A DNA stretch of 30,191 nucleotides from Chrysochromulina tobinii. Taxonomy: Eukaryota; Haptophyta; Prymnesiales; Chrysochromulinaceae. The stretch is taken from assembly GCA_001275005.1 (NCBI GenBank), contig JWZX01003366.1, positions 1 through 30,191 on the forward strand. The letters run 5' to 3'. Of this stretch, positions 10,032 through 18,465 are shown piece by piece. The notes under the pieces were generated by a model. The model saw only the letters and a list, made by a program, of their open reading frames with translations, did no database searches and was not told the DNA's origin. The stretch's first letter is position 1, and the number at the start of each line of letters is the position of its first letter. The translations under genes and the position numbers were made by a program.

Positions 10032-10173
10032 ATGTCGATGGCCTACCTCGGGAATACCGCCCGCAACCTCTCGTCGCTTCGTGTGCTCACGTTCAACGCG
10101 TTCGCTGGTCCGCCGACGCCAACCAAGGTCGATCGGGGCCTGGAAGGATCCAAGCGCCTCTCACTCCAAGTAG
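9937..10173 (+). other. Upstream ORF overlapping the EEP start codon
   Basis: An ATG at 9937 opens a 78-codon frame that runs past the main start codon (10032) in a different frame and ends at 10173. If the transcript starts near the TATA box, ribosomes would meet this ATG first. It could dampen translation. No domain is visible in the encoded peptide. Confidence 0.35.
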
Positions 10174-11168
10174 ATAAGATTCGAGAGCTTGCACCAGATG
10201 TCGTCTGCCTGCAGGAGGTGCAGAGTGACGGCGTCCGCAAGCACTTCGAAGCGAACATGCCTGAGTACGCAGCCACTTACGTGCTGAACGACGAGCTCCG
10301 GTGTCGTATCGGCAAGCTCATGCGCAAGGCTCTTGATTCTGCTGGAGCAGGCCCTCAGACGACCATTTCGGGCTTCCTCTTGGGTCCGGTCCAAGCTGGG
10401 CTCATGATCCTGCATCGGCGTGATACGCTCGTGGCCGATGGCCCTGCATCTGCAATCACCTTTGATGACCAATCTGGCGACCTTTTGAATGCCTTCCGAC
10501 CACGGGGCGTCCTCTGCGCCCATCTGCGTCTGCGCGCCGACAACTCGCGCATCGTCGTCGCAAACACTCATGCCAACTCCGAATCGGCCTCACAACTGGG
10601 CGGCATGATCTTTGGAGCGTATTCCACGCTGCCATCAGTGCCACTGTCGTCCACTCCGCGCCGCAACCAGCTCAACCAGCTCTTTGTTCATGCGTCGCGC
10701 CTCTCGCTCCATTCGCGCGTCGTCGTCTGTGGCGATCTCAACTCGGCTCCCGAGCTCGGCGAAATCCCAGCCAATGAGCACCGCTTTATCGATGCGACCG
10801 CCGCAACGGCAGCGAACCGGCAGCGACAGCACGGAGGCACGCCCTGGCTTCACTCGTGGGACGGAACACGCAACCCTTTAGTGGCGGCGGGTTGGCTGTC
10901 CGAGGGTCACGACGCTCGCACCCAGTTGGACTACATCTTCGCCGCTCAGGATTCGGGCCTAGAGCCCGAGGAGGTATCGTTGGCGCTGGACGACGGGCCC
11001 ATTCCACTTTCGGACCACTTTGGGGTCCTCGCACGCTTTGGCGTGCATCAGTTTCGACCACAGCAGAGTGATCATGTCGCCACCACGTCCCAGCGCCGCC
11101 AAATGCCGAAGTTGCCGCCACACACTGTTCTGCCTGGAGGTGAGGAAAGTGTTGTGTGGGGCATCTGA
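10032..11168 (+). CDS. Endonuclease/exonuclease/phosphatase-fold hydrolase (sphingomyelinase/DNase I-like)
   Basis: A 378-residue protein covering a full EEP domain. The metal-dependent catalytic set is complete: Asn in LTFNAF (about 22), Glu in CLQEV (62), His in VANTH (180), GDLNSAPE (Asp 235, Asn 237), Asp in TQLDYIF (300), and LSDHFG (Asp 328, His 329). The family cleaves phosphodiester or phosphomonoester bonds in DNA, sphingomyelin, inositol phosphates or nucleotides. The short N-terminus and the overall layout are most like neutral sphingomyelinase-type or generic EEP enzymes, but substrate cannot be told from sequence. No signal peptide or membrane segment is apparent. The start is the first in-frame ATG, just before the first beta strand; an out-of-frame upstream ATG exists. 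Confidence 0.88.
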   Translation: MSMAYLGNTARNLSSLRVLTFNAFAGPPTPTKVDRGLEGSKRLSLQVDKIRELAPDVVCLQEVQSDGVRKHFEANMPEYAATYVLNDELRCRIGKLMRKALDSAGAGPQTTISGFLLGPVQAGLMILHRRDTLVADGPASAITFDDQSGDLLNAFRPRGVLCAHLRLRADNSRIVVANTHANSESASQLGGMIFGAYSTLPSVPLSSTPRRNQLNQLFVHASRLSLHSRVVVCGDLNSAPELGEIPANEHRFIDATAATAANRQRQHGGTPWLHSWDGTRNPLVAAGWLSEGHDARTQLDYIFAAQDSGLEPEEVSLALDDGPIPLSDHFGVLARFGVHQFRPQQSDHVATTSQRRQMPKLPPHTVLPGGEESVVWGI

Positions 11169-11736
11169 TTGTGATGCATCGTTGATTGAAGCACAAGCAG
11201 CGAAAGCAGCTAAGAGCTATTAATCGTCGTGACATACAATGTAACTGCGTAGAGGATGTTCGGTCGGTACGCGCCGCAAACTGCAGTTTGAAACTCAAAG
11301 TCAAACACCATCCTGCCGTATGAGGGACCACGTGCGGTGTATAACTCGACTGGTTGCTTGTTCCGCTTGAGATCGGATTGTTGGCTGCCGACCCGGGGGA
11401 AGGGGAGAAGTGTGGGGAACTTACGGCACCCTCAAGGGGGCACCCTGTGAAGAACTGTGAAGAACTGTGACGCGTTGCATGTCGTGAGCATGAGAACAGG
11501 GCATGAGAATGAAGGTTGAAGCGACAGTGACGTGTGCGAGGTGTTGCCCTTCACGCTTTTGAGTTTGGTCTGTGCGTGTTGGTGTGTTGTGTGAACGTTA
11601 CTGTTACACGACAGACGCGACAACCGGTGCTACGGCACTGTTACCGGTACGTTGTGTGAATGAAGAACAAACTTCCATCTTCCGTGCGCGGAAGGATTTT
11701 GGAGCGGAGCTGCACAAGGAGCCCTTGAGCTCCACC
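11169..11736. other. Intergenic region
   Basis: No gene recognised. A short direct repeat of GTGAAGAACT lies near 11446-11470. The frame of the next gene's first exon stays open back to about 11572, so its 5' UTR or extra coding sequence may lie here. Confidence 0.45.
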
Positions 11737-12709
11737 ATGCCGGCGACAATGAGGGGAACCCCCTCGGCCACCAGGATTCTGGCGAACCCGACCACAACGC
11801 CGCCGAAGACCATCGTGCGCAGGGATCCCTTCCACCTCGATGATCCGCAGGTAAGCGCCCCACCCATGGGCCAGCTGCTGCTGAGGACGCTGGGTAGAGG
11901 CGCTCGCCGCTGATGCCGGCTTGCCGCTGAGCTGTGTGTGCATGCATGGTGCCCGCGTGTGATGTCGCAGTACGATGATGAGCGTGTGCCGCAATACGGC
12001 GAGTCTTTCAACGACGTGCCTGACCAAGACGTTGCAGGCAGCTGCCGAGGAGAAGGCGAGGCGGGCTGAGGAGAAGGCGAAGTTTGATGGGCGCCAGGAA
12101 GCGCTGAAGAGTGTGGCGAAGGCTGATGTAGATTACCTAAAGGGTTTGCGCAAGATTGATCTCGAGGGGGTCTCGCACCGTGTCGAGGAGAAGAAGCAGC
12201 AGGATAAGCAGAAGGAGCACGACATTATCATGAAGACAGTCAAAGAGCAGGACTTGGCGCGCCTGAAGGCGGCGACCTTTAATGAGCGCGAAGAGAGGCG
12301 CAAGAACAACGAGCTCGACTACTACGGCAGGGAGATGACGCGCTTCGCCAAGGATCACCAGGAACGGGATGCGATCGAGGCGAAGCACAAAGCGGATCGT
12401 GAGGCGAAGGCGATGGAGACCCTAAAACAGATCCGAGCGAAGCAAGAGGCGCAGCAGAAGGCCGCGAAGACGTTTGCGAAGAAATCCAAGTTGGAGCTCG
12501 CACAGGAGACGAAGAAGCAGCATGCCCATGAGGAGAAGAAGCAGGCGAAGCGCGATAAGGAAGGCTTGCAGGGCCGTTTGGGCAACGTCAATTACATGAA
12601 GACACACTCGGACCGGCTCCATTGGGAACCGCCCCCCTCGCCGGTGCATATTGCACAGTACGCGAAGGAGATCCGCGAGCGCACTGAGGGACCCACAGGT
12701 GGAAAGTGA
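11737..12709 (+). CDS. Lys/Glu-rich coiled-coil protein, two exons
   Basis: Proposed model: exon 1 is 11737-11850 and exon 2 is 12038-12709. Exon 1 starts at an ATG in context tccaccATG and ends CCGCAG|GTAAGC. Exon 2 begins after ...CGTTGCAG with GCA GCT GCC, so the intron (187 nt) is phase 0 and joins DPFHLDDPQ to AAAEEKARRAEEK. The protein (about 261 residues) is almost entirely a charged helix rich in Lys, Glu, Ala and Gln (KARRAEEKAKF, EEKKQQDKQKE, ETKKQHAHEEKKQAK), ending with WEPPPSPVHIAQYAKEI. It has no catalytic motif. It could be a cytoskeletal or flagellar coiled-coil protein, but that is a guess. The first ATG could also be further upstream, since the frame is open. Confidence 0.65.
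11851..12037 (+). other. Intron of the coiled-coil gene
   Basis: Starts gtaagc and ends gttgcag, restoring the frame exactly. An earlier AG at 11969-11970 would add an exon reading YDDERVPQYGESF in frame with exon 1, but that frame closes soon after the 12037 junction. It is therefore either a non-productive alternative acceptor or evidence of a frame error. Confidence 0.6.
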
Positions 12710-13342
12710 GCGTCGTGGTGCTCGCCCACAGGACGAAGACCGCGAGAAAGCGAGCGCCTCTAGCTGACAAAGGCCACAACACGAGATCCGCGCGGGACGA
12801 CACTCACTCACACTGTTGAGTGAGAGCTCGTGAAGAAAGCTGGCGCCATCGGGTGCTTTGCGCTTTCGTGAGAGCTTCCTATCCCACATAGGTGGCCCCA
12901 GCCTTGAGAAATGTTTTACTTGAATGTGCGTCTGCCGTCTCTCACTCTCTGCGCGCTGTGTGCTAGCCTGTGAGAATGGGCACTTGGGCAGCGAGTAAGT
13001 TTTGGTAGGTTTTTAAAGTGAACAGTCCTCTACCTCGTCTCACTCTCAGGAGTCAGTGAGGCACCGAATCTTCCGAAATCCCGCCTTACTCGTCACTGGA
13101 GACGGCAAAAACGGTAGAACGGTACCCAAAAGCCAACGACCCAAATACGCCGTATCAGTGAGATGACAGATGAAGCAGAAGGGAATCAGAGAGAGTTTCT
13201 TCCAATTCACAGCAGCCGCTTTCCAGCTGTCGGAAGTTCACGGACTTTTGCGAGGCTCTTGCAGGAAGCAAGACCGACATCGGCTGCTGTCCCCGACGGG
13301 CACACGTTGCACCCTGACATTCGCTTTTTGTAGTGTTGAGCC
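12710..13342. other. Intergenic region
   Basis: Contains several CACTCTCA/CTCACTC motifs but no supported gene. The 3' UTR of the coiled-coil gene and the promoter of the kinase-transferase fusion should lie here. Confidence 0.45.
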
Positions 13343-15704
13343 ATGGCCCAAGGCCGCGTGTACGAGTTGTTCGTCCCTGGCCGTATTTGCCTGCTCGGCG
13401 AGCACTCCGACTGGGCCGGCTCCTACCGCCGCTTCAACAAGGACATCGTTCCGGGCATGTGCCTTGTCTCAGGTACCAACCAGGGCCTCTTTGCGCGCTG
13501 CAAGCACCACCCGGACAAGCTCATCCTCAAGACGGCGGACCACCACGGCGTGACGACCGGCCAGATCGAGCTGCCCATGGAGCCGCAGAAGCTGCTTCAG
13601 GTCGCGGCCGAGGGCGGCCACTTTTCTTACATGGCTGGCGTGACGTACCAGATCATGATTCGGTACCAGGTGCAGGGCCTTGTGCTCGATAACTACAAGA
13701 CAGACCTGCCGGATCGCAAGGGGCTGTCGTCGTCGGCGGCCGCGTGCGTGCTCATCGCGCGCGCCTTCAACCGGCTCTACGACCTCAAGCTCACAGTGCG
13801 CGGGGAGATGGATCTCGCGTACCACGGGGAGATCACGACGCCGTCCCAGTGCGGCCGCATGGACCAGTGTTGCGCGTTCGGCGCGCGCCCGGTGCTCATG
13901 ACGTTCGACGGCGACCGGCTCGACTGCGACGAGCTCGCGCTCGGTGGCACGCTCCACATCGTCATCGTCGAGCTCGCTGGGACCAAGGTGCGCACATCCG
14001 CATCGACTTGTGGTCGTGGCCCTGCATGCAGGTGATCATCACAGCGCCCATCCCCACAGGACACGACCGAGATTCTCCAGAAACTCAACAAGGCGTATCC
14101 AGTCGCGGATGATGAGAAGCAGGCGAAGCTGCAGGTTTGCTGATGGCCCCTCGAGTGCCTATGAGTGCTCCTGAGTGCCCCGGAGTGCCTCGGAGTGCCT
14201 CGGATCGCACCGGAGTGCCCCGGAGGGCCGCCGAGTGACGCCAAGTGCCGCCGAGTGCCGCCGAGTGCCTCTCGTGGCCTCTCATGGCCTCTCACGGCCT
14301 CTCACGGCCTCTGACTGCCTCGGACTGCAGGACCTGCTCGGACCGACCAACAAACGACTCGTGACGCAGACTATGAGCGCGCTCGCCGACGGCGACATCG
14401 CGCGCGTCGGCGCGCTGATGGTCGAATATCAGGCGGCGTTTGACGAGTGCGCGATGCCTATGTGCCCGTCGCAGCTAACGGCACCCAATCTCCACAAGGT
14501 TCTCGGACACCCGACGCTGCAGCCGCACATATGGGGCGGTAAAGGGGTTGGCTCCCAAGGTGATGGGTGCGCGCAGGTACGTGCCCACCCTCGGATGATC
14601 TCCGATGACCTCCGATGGCCTCTGAGCGCCTCTGATCCCCTCTGATTCCCCTCTGATCCCCTCGTTGCGCAGCTGCTCTGCAAGTCGGAAGAGGACGTCG
14701 AAGTCGTCATGAAGATCGTGCAGGCCGAGCTAGGCATGTCTTGCATGCCACTCCAGATTGGTGCGGTTACGCCGGTGGCACAGGCCCTCATCCCGGCGGC
14801 CTCGTTCTCATCGGCGCTCTTCCCAGCGTCCAAGTGCCTGCCGCCCGCTCTCTTCCCCGTCATGGACGCTGATGGGCTGCTGAAGCCAGCCATCCTCATC
14901 CTCGTCGAAGAAGCCATAGCCGCCGGGCTCCATCGCGTGGTGATCGTGGTGAGCGCTGCACAGCACGCAGACTTTGAGACGATCTTCCACAAGCAGGCGT
15001 CCATGCGCGAGTACAACCGAGTGCCGGAGCGGCTGCGCCAATACGCTGACTCGATCGTCGAGATGGGCCGTAAGGTACACCTCGTCGTGCAGGAGGAGCA
15101 GCATGGTCTCGGCCATGCGGTGCTCTGCGCGCGCGCCGCGCTCGAGCCGGCGCCATTCGTGCTCATGCTCGGAGACCATCTGTACCGGTCGTCGACTGGA
15201 ACGTCGTGCGTGGCGCAGCTCGTGAGCGCGTACGCGGGCCGTTCGCTCATAGCTCTGCGCCGCACGGCCGAGATCGACATCTCCCACCTTGGCACCGCAT
15301 GCGGCAATTGGGAGGCGACACGCGACGCGCCGGCCGCCTTCCGCCGTCTCGCATTGAGCGCCCTCGTCGAGAAGCCGAGCACCGACTATGCCCGTGCCAA
15401 TCTGGTGACGCCCGGATTGCCGAATGGCGAGTACCTGACCGCGTTTGGACTCTATGTGATTCATGAGTACCGGAGCCTATTCGAGGTGCTGCAGGAGGAG
15501 CATCAGGTTCGTGAGCAGTTGGGCCCGTCGGCGAGCTTGCTGCAGCTCACGCCAGCGCTCGACCGGATCCGAGCGGAGGCGGGCCTTGCGGGCATCCTTC
15601 TCGACGGCGAGCGGTACGACATCGGGCACACTCCCGCCGACTACCTCGCCACACTCAATGCGCTCGCCAAGAAGCCATCAGGCGAGGACTCCGATCTCGC
15701 CTAA
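13343..15704 (+). CDS. GHMP sugar kinase fused to GalU-like nucleotidyltransferase, four exons
   Basis: Exons are 13343-13987, 14060-14134, 14331-14576 and 14673-15704. All introns are phase 0 and the joined protein has 665 residues. The ATG is in a strong context (gagccATGG). Residues 1 to about 350 are a GHMP kinase: FVPGRICLLGEHSDWAG at the N-terminus, ATP loop GLSSSAA (127-133), TTPSQCGRMDQ, and motif 3 GGKGVGSQGDG (exon 3). This layout resembles bacterial/algal sugar kinases related to glucurono-, arabino- or galactokinase. Residues about 354-665 resemble UTP-glucose-1-phosphate uridylyltransferase (GalU): HGLGHAVLCA, LMLGDHLY, ALVEKPS, YDIGHTPADYL. The arrangement suggests phosphorylation of a sugar followed by UDP/NDP transfer on one chain, comparable in logic (not in order) to plant fucokinase/GDP-fucose pyrophosphorylase. 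The normally invariant Gly-rich loop of the transferase is degraded. The sugar is unknown. Confidence 0.85.
13988..14059 (+). other. Intron 1 of the fusion gene
   Basis: 72 nt, gtgcgc...cccacag. Removing it joins ELAGTK to DTTEILQKLNKAYP, a continuous GHMP kinase segment. Phase 0. Confidence 0.85.
14135..14330 (+). repeat. Intron 2 of the fusion gene, a 10-bp minisatellite
   Basis: 196 nt, gtttgc...ggactgcag, phase 0. Most of it is a degenerate array of 10-bp units, first of the form GAGTGCCTCG/GAGTGCCCCG and then CTCTCACGGC/CTCTCATGGC. Removing it joins KQAKLQ to DLLGPTNKRL. Confidence 0.85.
14577..14672 (+). repeat. Intron 3 of the fusion gene, 10-bp periodic
   Basis: 96 nt, gtacgt...gttgcgcag, phase 0. 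The interior is a degenerate array of about 10-bp units such as CCTCCGATGG, CCTCTGAGCG and CCTCTGATCC. It resembles the second half of intron 2 in period and in the CCTCTG core. Confidence 0.85.
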
Positions 15705-16227
15705 TAGCTCGCGTGATCTCGCGCACGAACTCGCGTAGGCGAAATGTTCAGTCAGTCAGTGACGGCTCGTACGAGGCGACACAATGAAACATGGTGTGGT
15801 CTGTGCGTGCGTGCGTGCGTCGCACTGGGTGTCTGGGTGGTCCCTGGGGCGCCCGTGACGCACATTGCGAACGAGCCGTCGTAGGTGAACATATATCCGT
15901 ATCTTCCTAGTAATTATTAGTTGATCAATCTCTAATACATTATCCGTACGAGCTCGAAACCTATAAATGAGAAACGATGCGTGAAATTAGAAATACAAAT
16001 AGTGCGGCCCGTAGAAAATCAATGTGACGAAGGCGACCGTTTCGCGCTGTGAGTGCCTCCCCTGCACGCCTCTCCCGGGTCTGCGAGTGCGTGTGTTGCC
16101 GTGAGGGGCCCGTCAACACGTCACACACGTTACGAGCTCACATGAACGGGTCGTCACCAAACTTTCACCCGACCGAGCGCTCTTGTTTTTTGCGGCCCTG
16201 AACGAAGAAATCGAGCCCCAGAACGAG
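15705..16227. other. Intergenic region
   Basis: Contains a short GTGC repeat (about 15805-15825) and an AT-rich stretch (about 15890-16010) with a TATAAAT at 15962-15968, a possible core promoter for the next gene. No gene recognised. Confidence 0.45.
15962..15968 (+). promoter_or_regulatory. Candidate TATA box (TATAAAT)
   Basis: A canonical TATAAAT lies 260 bp upstream of the 3HCDH-RING ATG, within the only AT-rich patch of this intergenic region. Unconfirmed. Confidence 0.3.
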
Positions 16228-17223
16228 ATGGCGCGGGTACATGAGCCGCACACGCTCAGGGTAGGCGTGGTAGGCTGTGGGCGCATGGGGTGCGCCATCG
16301 CCGGCGAGTTTGTGCGTCGCGGCTGCACGGTCGTCCTCTACGACCACACTGAGTACACGCGCACGCGCGCCTTCCAGACGTTGCGCGCTTCGCTCTGGGA
16401 CCACGTCGCCAACGGCTATTTGCTCAAGCAGGACGTGGAGTCGGTGATGTCGCGCATCACGACGGCCGATACGCTCGAGGACACCCTCGAGCGCTCCGAG
16501 CTGGTCATCGAGTCGGTCTTCGAGGACGCGCAGCTCAAGAAGGAGCTCTTCAACCAGATGTGCGAGATCCTCAAGGGCCGCGCGGTGCCGCCCGACCAGA
16601 TCACGCTGTGCTCGGGCACGATGGCGCTATCGATGCAATCGATCATCGAAGACATTCAGGCCAAGGAGTACCGCGGCTCGTGCCTCGGCCTGCGCTTCCT
16701 GCATCCCGTCTGGTTCATCGACGACGTCGAGATAACCGACTGCGACTACACGCGCCGCTCGACCTGCAACAGCCTAGAGAAGATGCTCAAGCAGCTCTTC
16801 TTCCAGCCCTTCTTCTACGACGGGTGCTACCGGCGTAAGCTCACGCTCCAGGAGATCACCACCTACCAGTCGCGCCAGCGGCTACGCTGCCCCGACCCCA
16901 TCACGAGCGTGCCCAAGCGTGGGCTGCGGAGGAAGGGCATATTAGGAAGCCCCGGCTCGCCCAGCGGCGCGGCGGACCGCACGCCCCCTTGCTCGCCCGA
17001 GATGCCCGCGGGGGCGACGCCAATGCAGCCCCCCGAGATGCCGGAGGATGCCGAACCGTGCGCCGTCTGTCTGGAGGAGCCTCGCAGCGCCCTCCTCGTG
17101 CCATGTGGACACATGGCGATGTGCATCGATTGCGCCGATAAGGTGCTGCACGGGCCGCGGCCGATCTGCGTCGTGTGCCGAGAGCCCATCGAGAAGATCC
17201 TGCGCGCCATGCCGCCGCCATGA
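16228..17223 (+). CDS. 3-hydroxyacyl-CoA dehydrogenase NAD-binding domain fused to C-terminal RING finger
   Basis: 331 residues from the first in-frame ATG (cgagATGG). Residues about 10-200 match the NAD-binding half of 3-hydroxyacyl-CoA dehydrogenase: Rossmann loop VGCGRMGCAIAGEF, the acidic end of strand 2 (VVLYDH), and ELVIESVFEDAQLKKELF. Where active enzymes have HFFNP with the catalytic His, this protein has RFLHP; where they have a conserved Ser-Asn it has CSGTMAL. The C-terminal 3HCDH domain is absent. Residues about 278-322 are instead a C3HC4 RING: CAVC, CGHMAMC, DC, CVVC, of the type near the C-terminus of MAPL/IAP-like ubiquitin ligases. A disordered Pro-rich linker separates the two. 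It is likely a ubiquitin ligase with a non-catalytic NAD(H)- or acyl-CoA-sensing module. Function is inferred. Confidence 0.85.
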   Translation: MARVHEPHTLRVGVVGCGRMGCAIAGEFVRRGCTVVLYDHTEYTRTRAFQTLRASLWDHVANGYLLKQDVESVMSRITTADTLEDTLERSELVIESVFEDAQLKKELFNQMCEILKGRAVPPDQITLCSGTMALSMQSIIEDIQAKEYRGSCLGLRFLHPVWFIDDVEITDCDYTRRSTCNSLEKMLKQLFFQPFFYDGCYRRKLTLQEITTYQSRQRLRCPDPITSVPKRGLRRKGILGSPGSPSGAADRTPPCSPEMPAGATPMQPPEMPEDAEPCAVCLEEPRSALLVPCGHMAMCIDCADKVLHGPRPICVVCREPIEKILRAMPPP

Positions 17224-17862
17224 TCCGTGAATGCCCTCGAGATGGCAACCCTCGAGGTGCCCCCCAGCATCCTCGGAGCCGCCGCCGCCCTTCATCCATC
17301 GCGTCACGACCCCATCGACTAACGACTGCGATCCGAGGGCGTTCTCGCTGACCGTCGACGGTTGGAGAGGACCATAGCTCTCTCTCTTCGCTCTCTCTTC
17401 TCGTTCTCGCAGATCGACCCGATCTTGGTATGTACTCTGCAAAGGCGCGTCACCGTCCAAGGCGTTGTGCTGAGCTCCTTGGAGGCTCCGTCTCACAACA
17501 AGTTGCCGTCGTTCTTTTACAATCGTCCCCCTTCTCGCGCCCTGCAGAAGATGAGCAAAGGAGTGCACAGAAGGAGAGGGCAGGGGCGCTGCGGACCTGT
17601 GCATGCCTTGTGTCTTGTGACTTGTCGGTCGCGTTTGAGTGATTCGCAATCTCACCGAGATCGCTCGTCCTCTCTATCTCTCGCGAGAGCGCGAGCGGGA
17701 GCGCCACTCGGTACTGGACGTGCGCTTGAAGTTCGATCACAAAGGTCCGTTTGGGGACGATGGGTTGAGGACTGATCTCGGCTGTCTCGGTCTGATCTCA
17801 CTCACGCATCGAACAATTTCACGACCGTAACGCGTGCAAGTCCGTGTTCTTCCACGGAAATC
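17224..17862. other. Intergenic region with a strong splice-acceptor-like tract
   Basis: A long pyrimidine-rich tract (about 17379-17410) ends in CAG. Fifteen bases later comes GTATGT, so 17413-17427 could be a 15-nt micro-exon. No adjoining coding frame was recognised. This may belong to the 5' leader of the lumen-protein gene. Confidence 0.35.
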
Positions 17863-18465
17863 ATGCGAGTGCCGTCCATGCACGCAGTCGTCCAGCAGCG
17901 CGCCGCGAGCTTATTGGCGGCCGCAGTGATCGCCATGACATCGACATCACTTGCGCCGGCACCGGCGCTGGCGGAGGGATCGGTGCCAACGAAGGCTGAG
18001 CTCGCGCGACTTCCCGCCGGACTGGCGAGGATCGATTTGCTTTTGGACAACTGGGATAAGATTACGACTGTGTGCAATGGTGTGCAGAATGAGGTGGAGG
18101 CAAAACAGCTCATGTACACCACGGGCGAGCAGAAGTGCTCCAAGTCACCGCTCAAGGTGCAAATGTACATTGGCGCCTCATCGACTTTGGATCCGCTATT
18201 CAAAGCGGACAAACTGATGATCCGCGCACAGCAGCTGGTGGCCGAGCAGGACGCCGAAAAGTATACCGATGCGGTCGACCGGTACATTGCTAAGCAGCAG
18301 ATGGCGAGCACCATGGCATACACGTCGTCGTGGTCAGGCGTCGAGAATCCGAACGGCAGCATCGAACAGATCGAGGACAACCTGCTTGAGGCGAAGAAGG
18401 AGGTGCTGGAACTGCGGGCCCTCGTCGCGACCGTGGTGGATCTGCTTCACCTCGAGACGTTTTGA
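17863..18465 (+). CDS. Probable thylakoid-lumen protein of unknown function
   Basis: 200 residues. The N-terminus is a hydrophobic Ala-rich segment (AASLLAAAVIAM) ending APALA|EGS at about residue 37, typical of a thylakoid lumen (or other signal peptidase) cleavage site. The mature part begins with LARLPAGLARIDLLLDNWDKITTVC and contains two Cys (TTVCNG and EQKCSKSPLKV), DPLFKADKL, MAYTSSW, and a C-terminal helix. From memory it resembles a family of small nuclear-encoded plastid proteins in chromist algae with no assigned role; I cannot confirm this without a search. Only one hydrophobic segment is seen, whereas secondary-plastid import needs an ER signal too, so an upstream exon is possible. 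Confidence 0.7.
   Translation: MRVPSMHAVVQQRAASLLAAAVIAMTSTSLAPAPALAEGSVPTKAELARLPAGLARIDLLLDNWDKITTVCNGVQNEVEAKQLMYTTGEQKCSKSPLKVQMYIGASSTLDPLFKADKLMIRAQQLVAEQDAEKYTDAVDRYIAKQQMASTMAYTSSWSGVENPNGSIEQIEDNLLEAKKEVLELRALVATVVDLLHLETF

Noticed and set aside
14429-15382. A 317-codon minus-strand open frame over the nucleotidyltransferase
   Set aside because: The plus strand encodes recognisable motifs throughout; the minus reading has none and reflects GC-rich codon bias.
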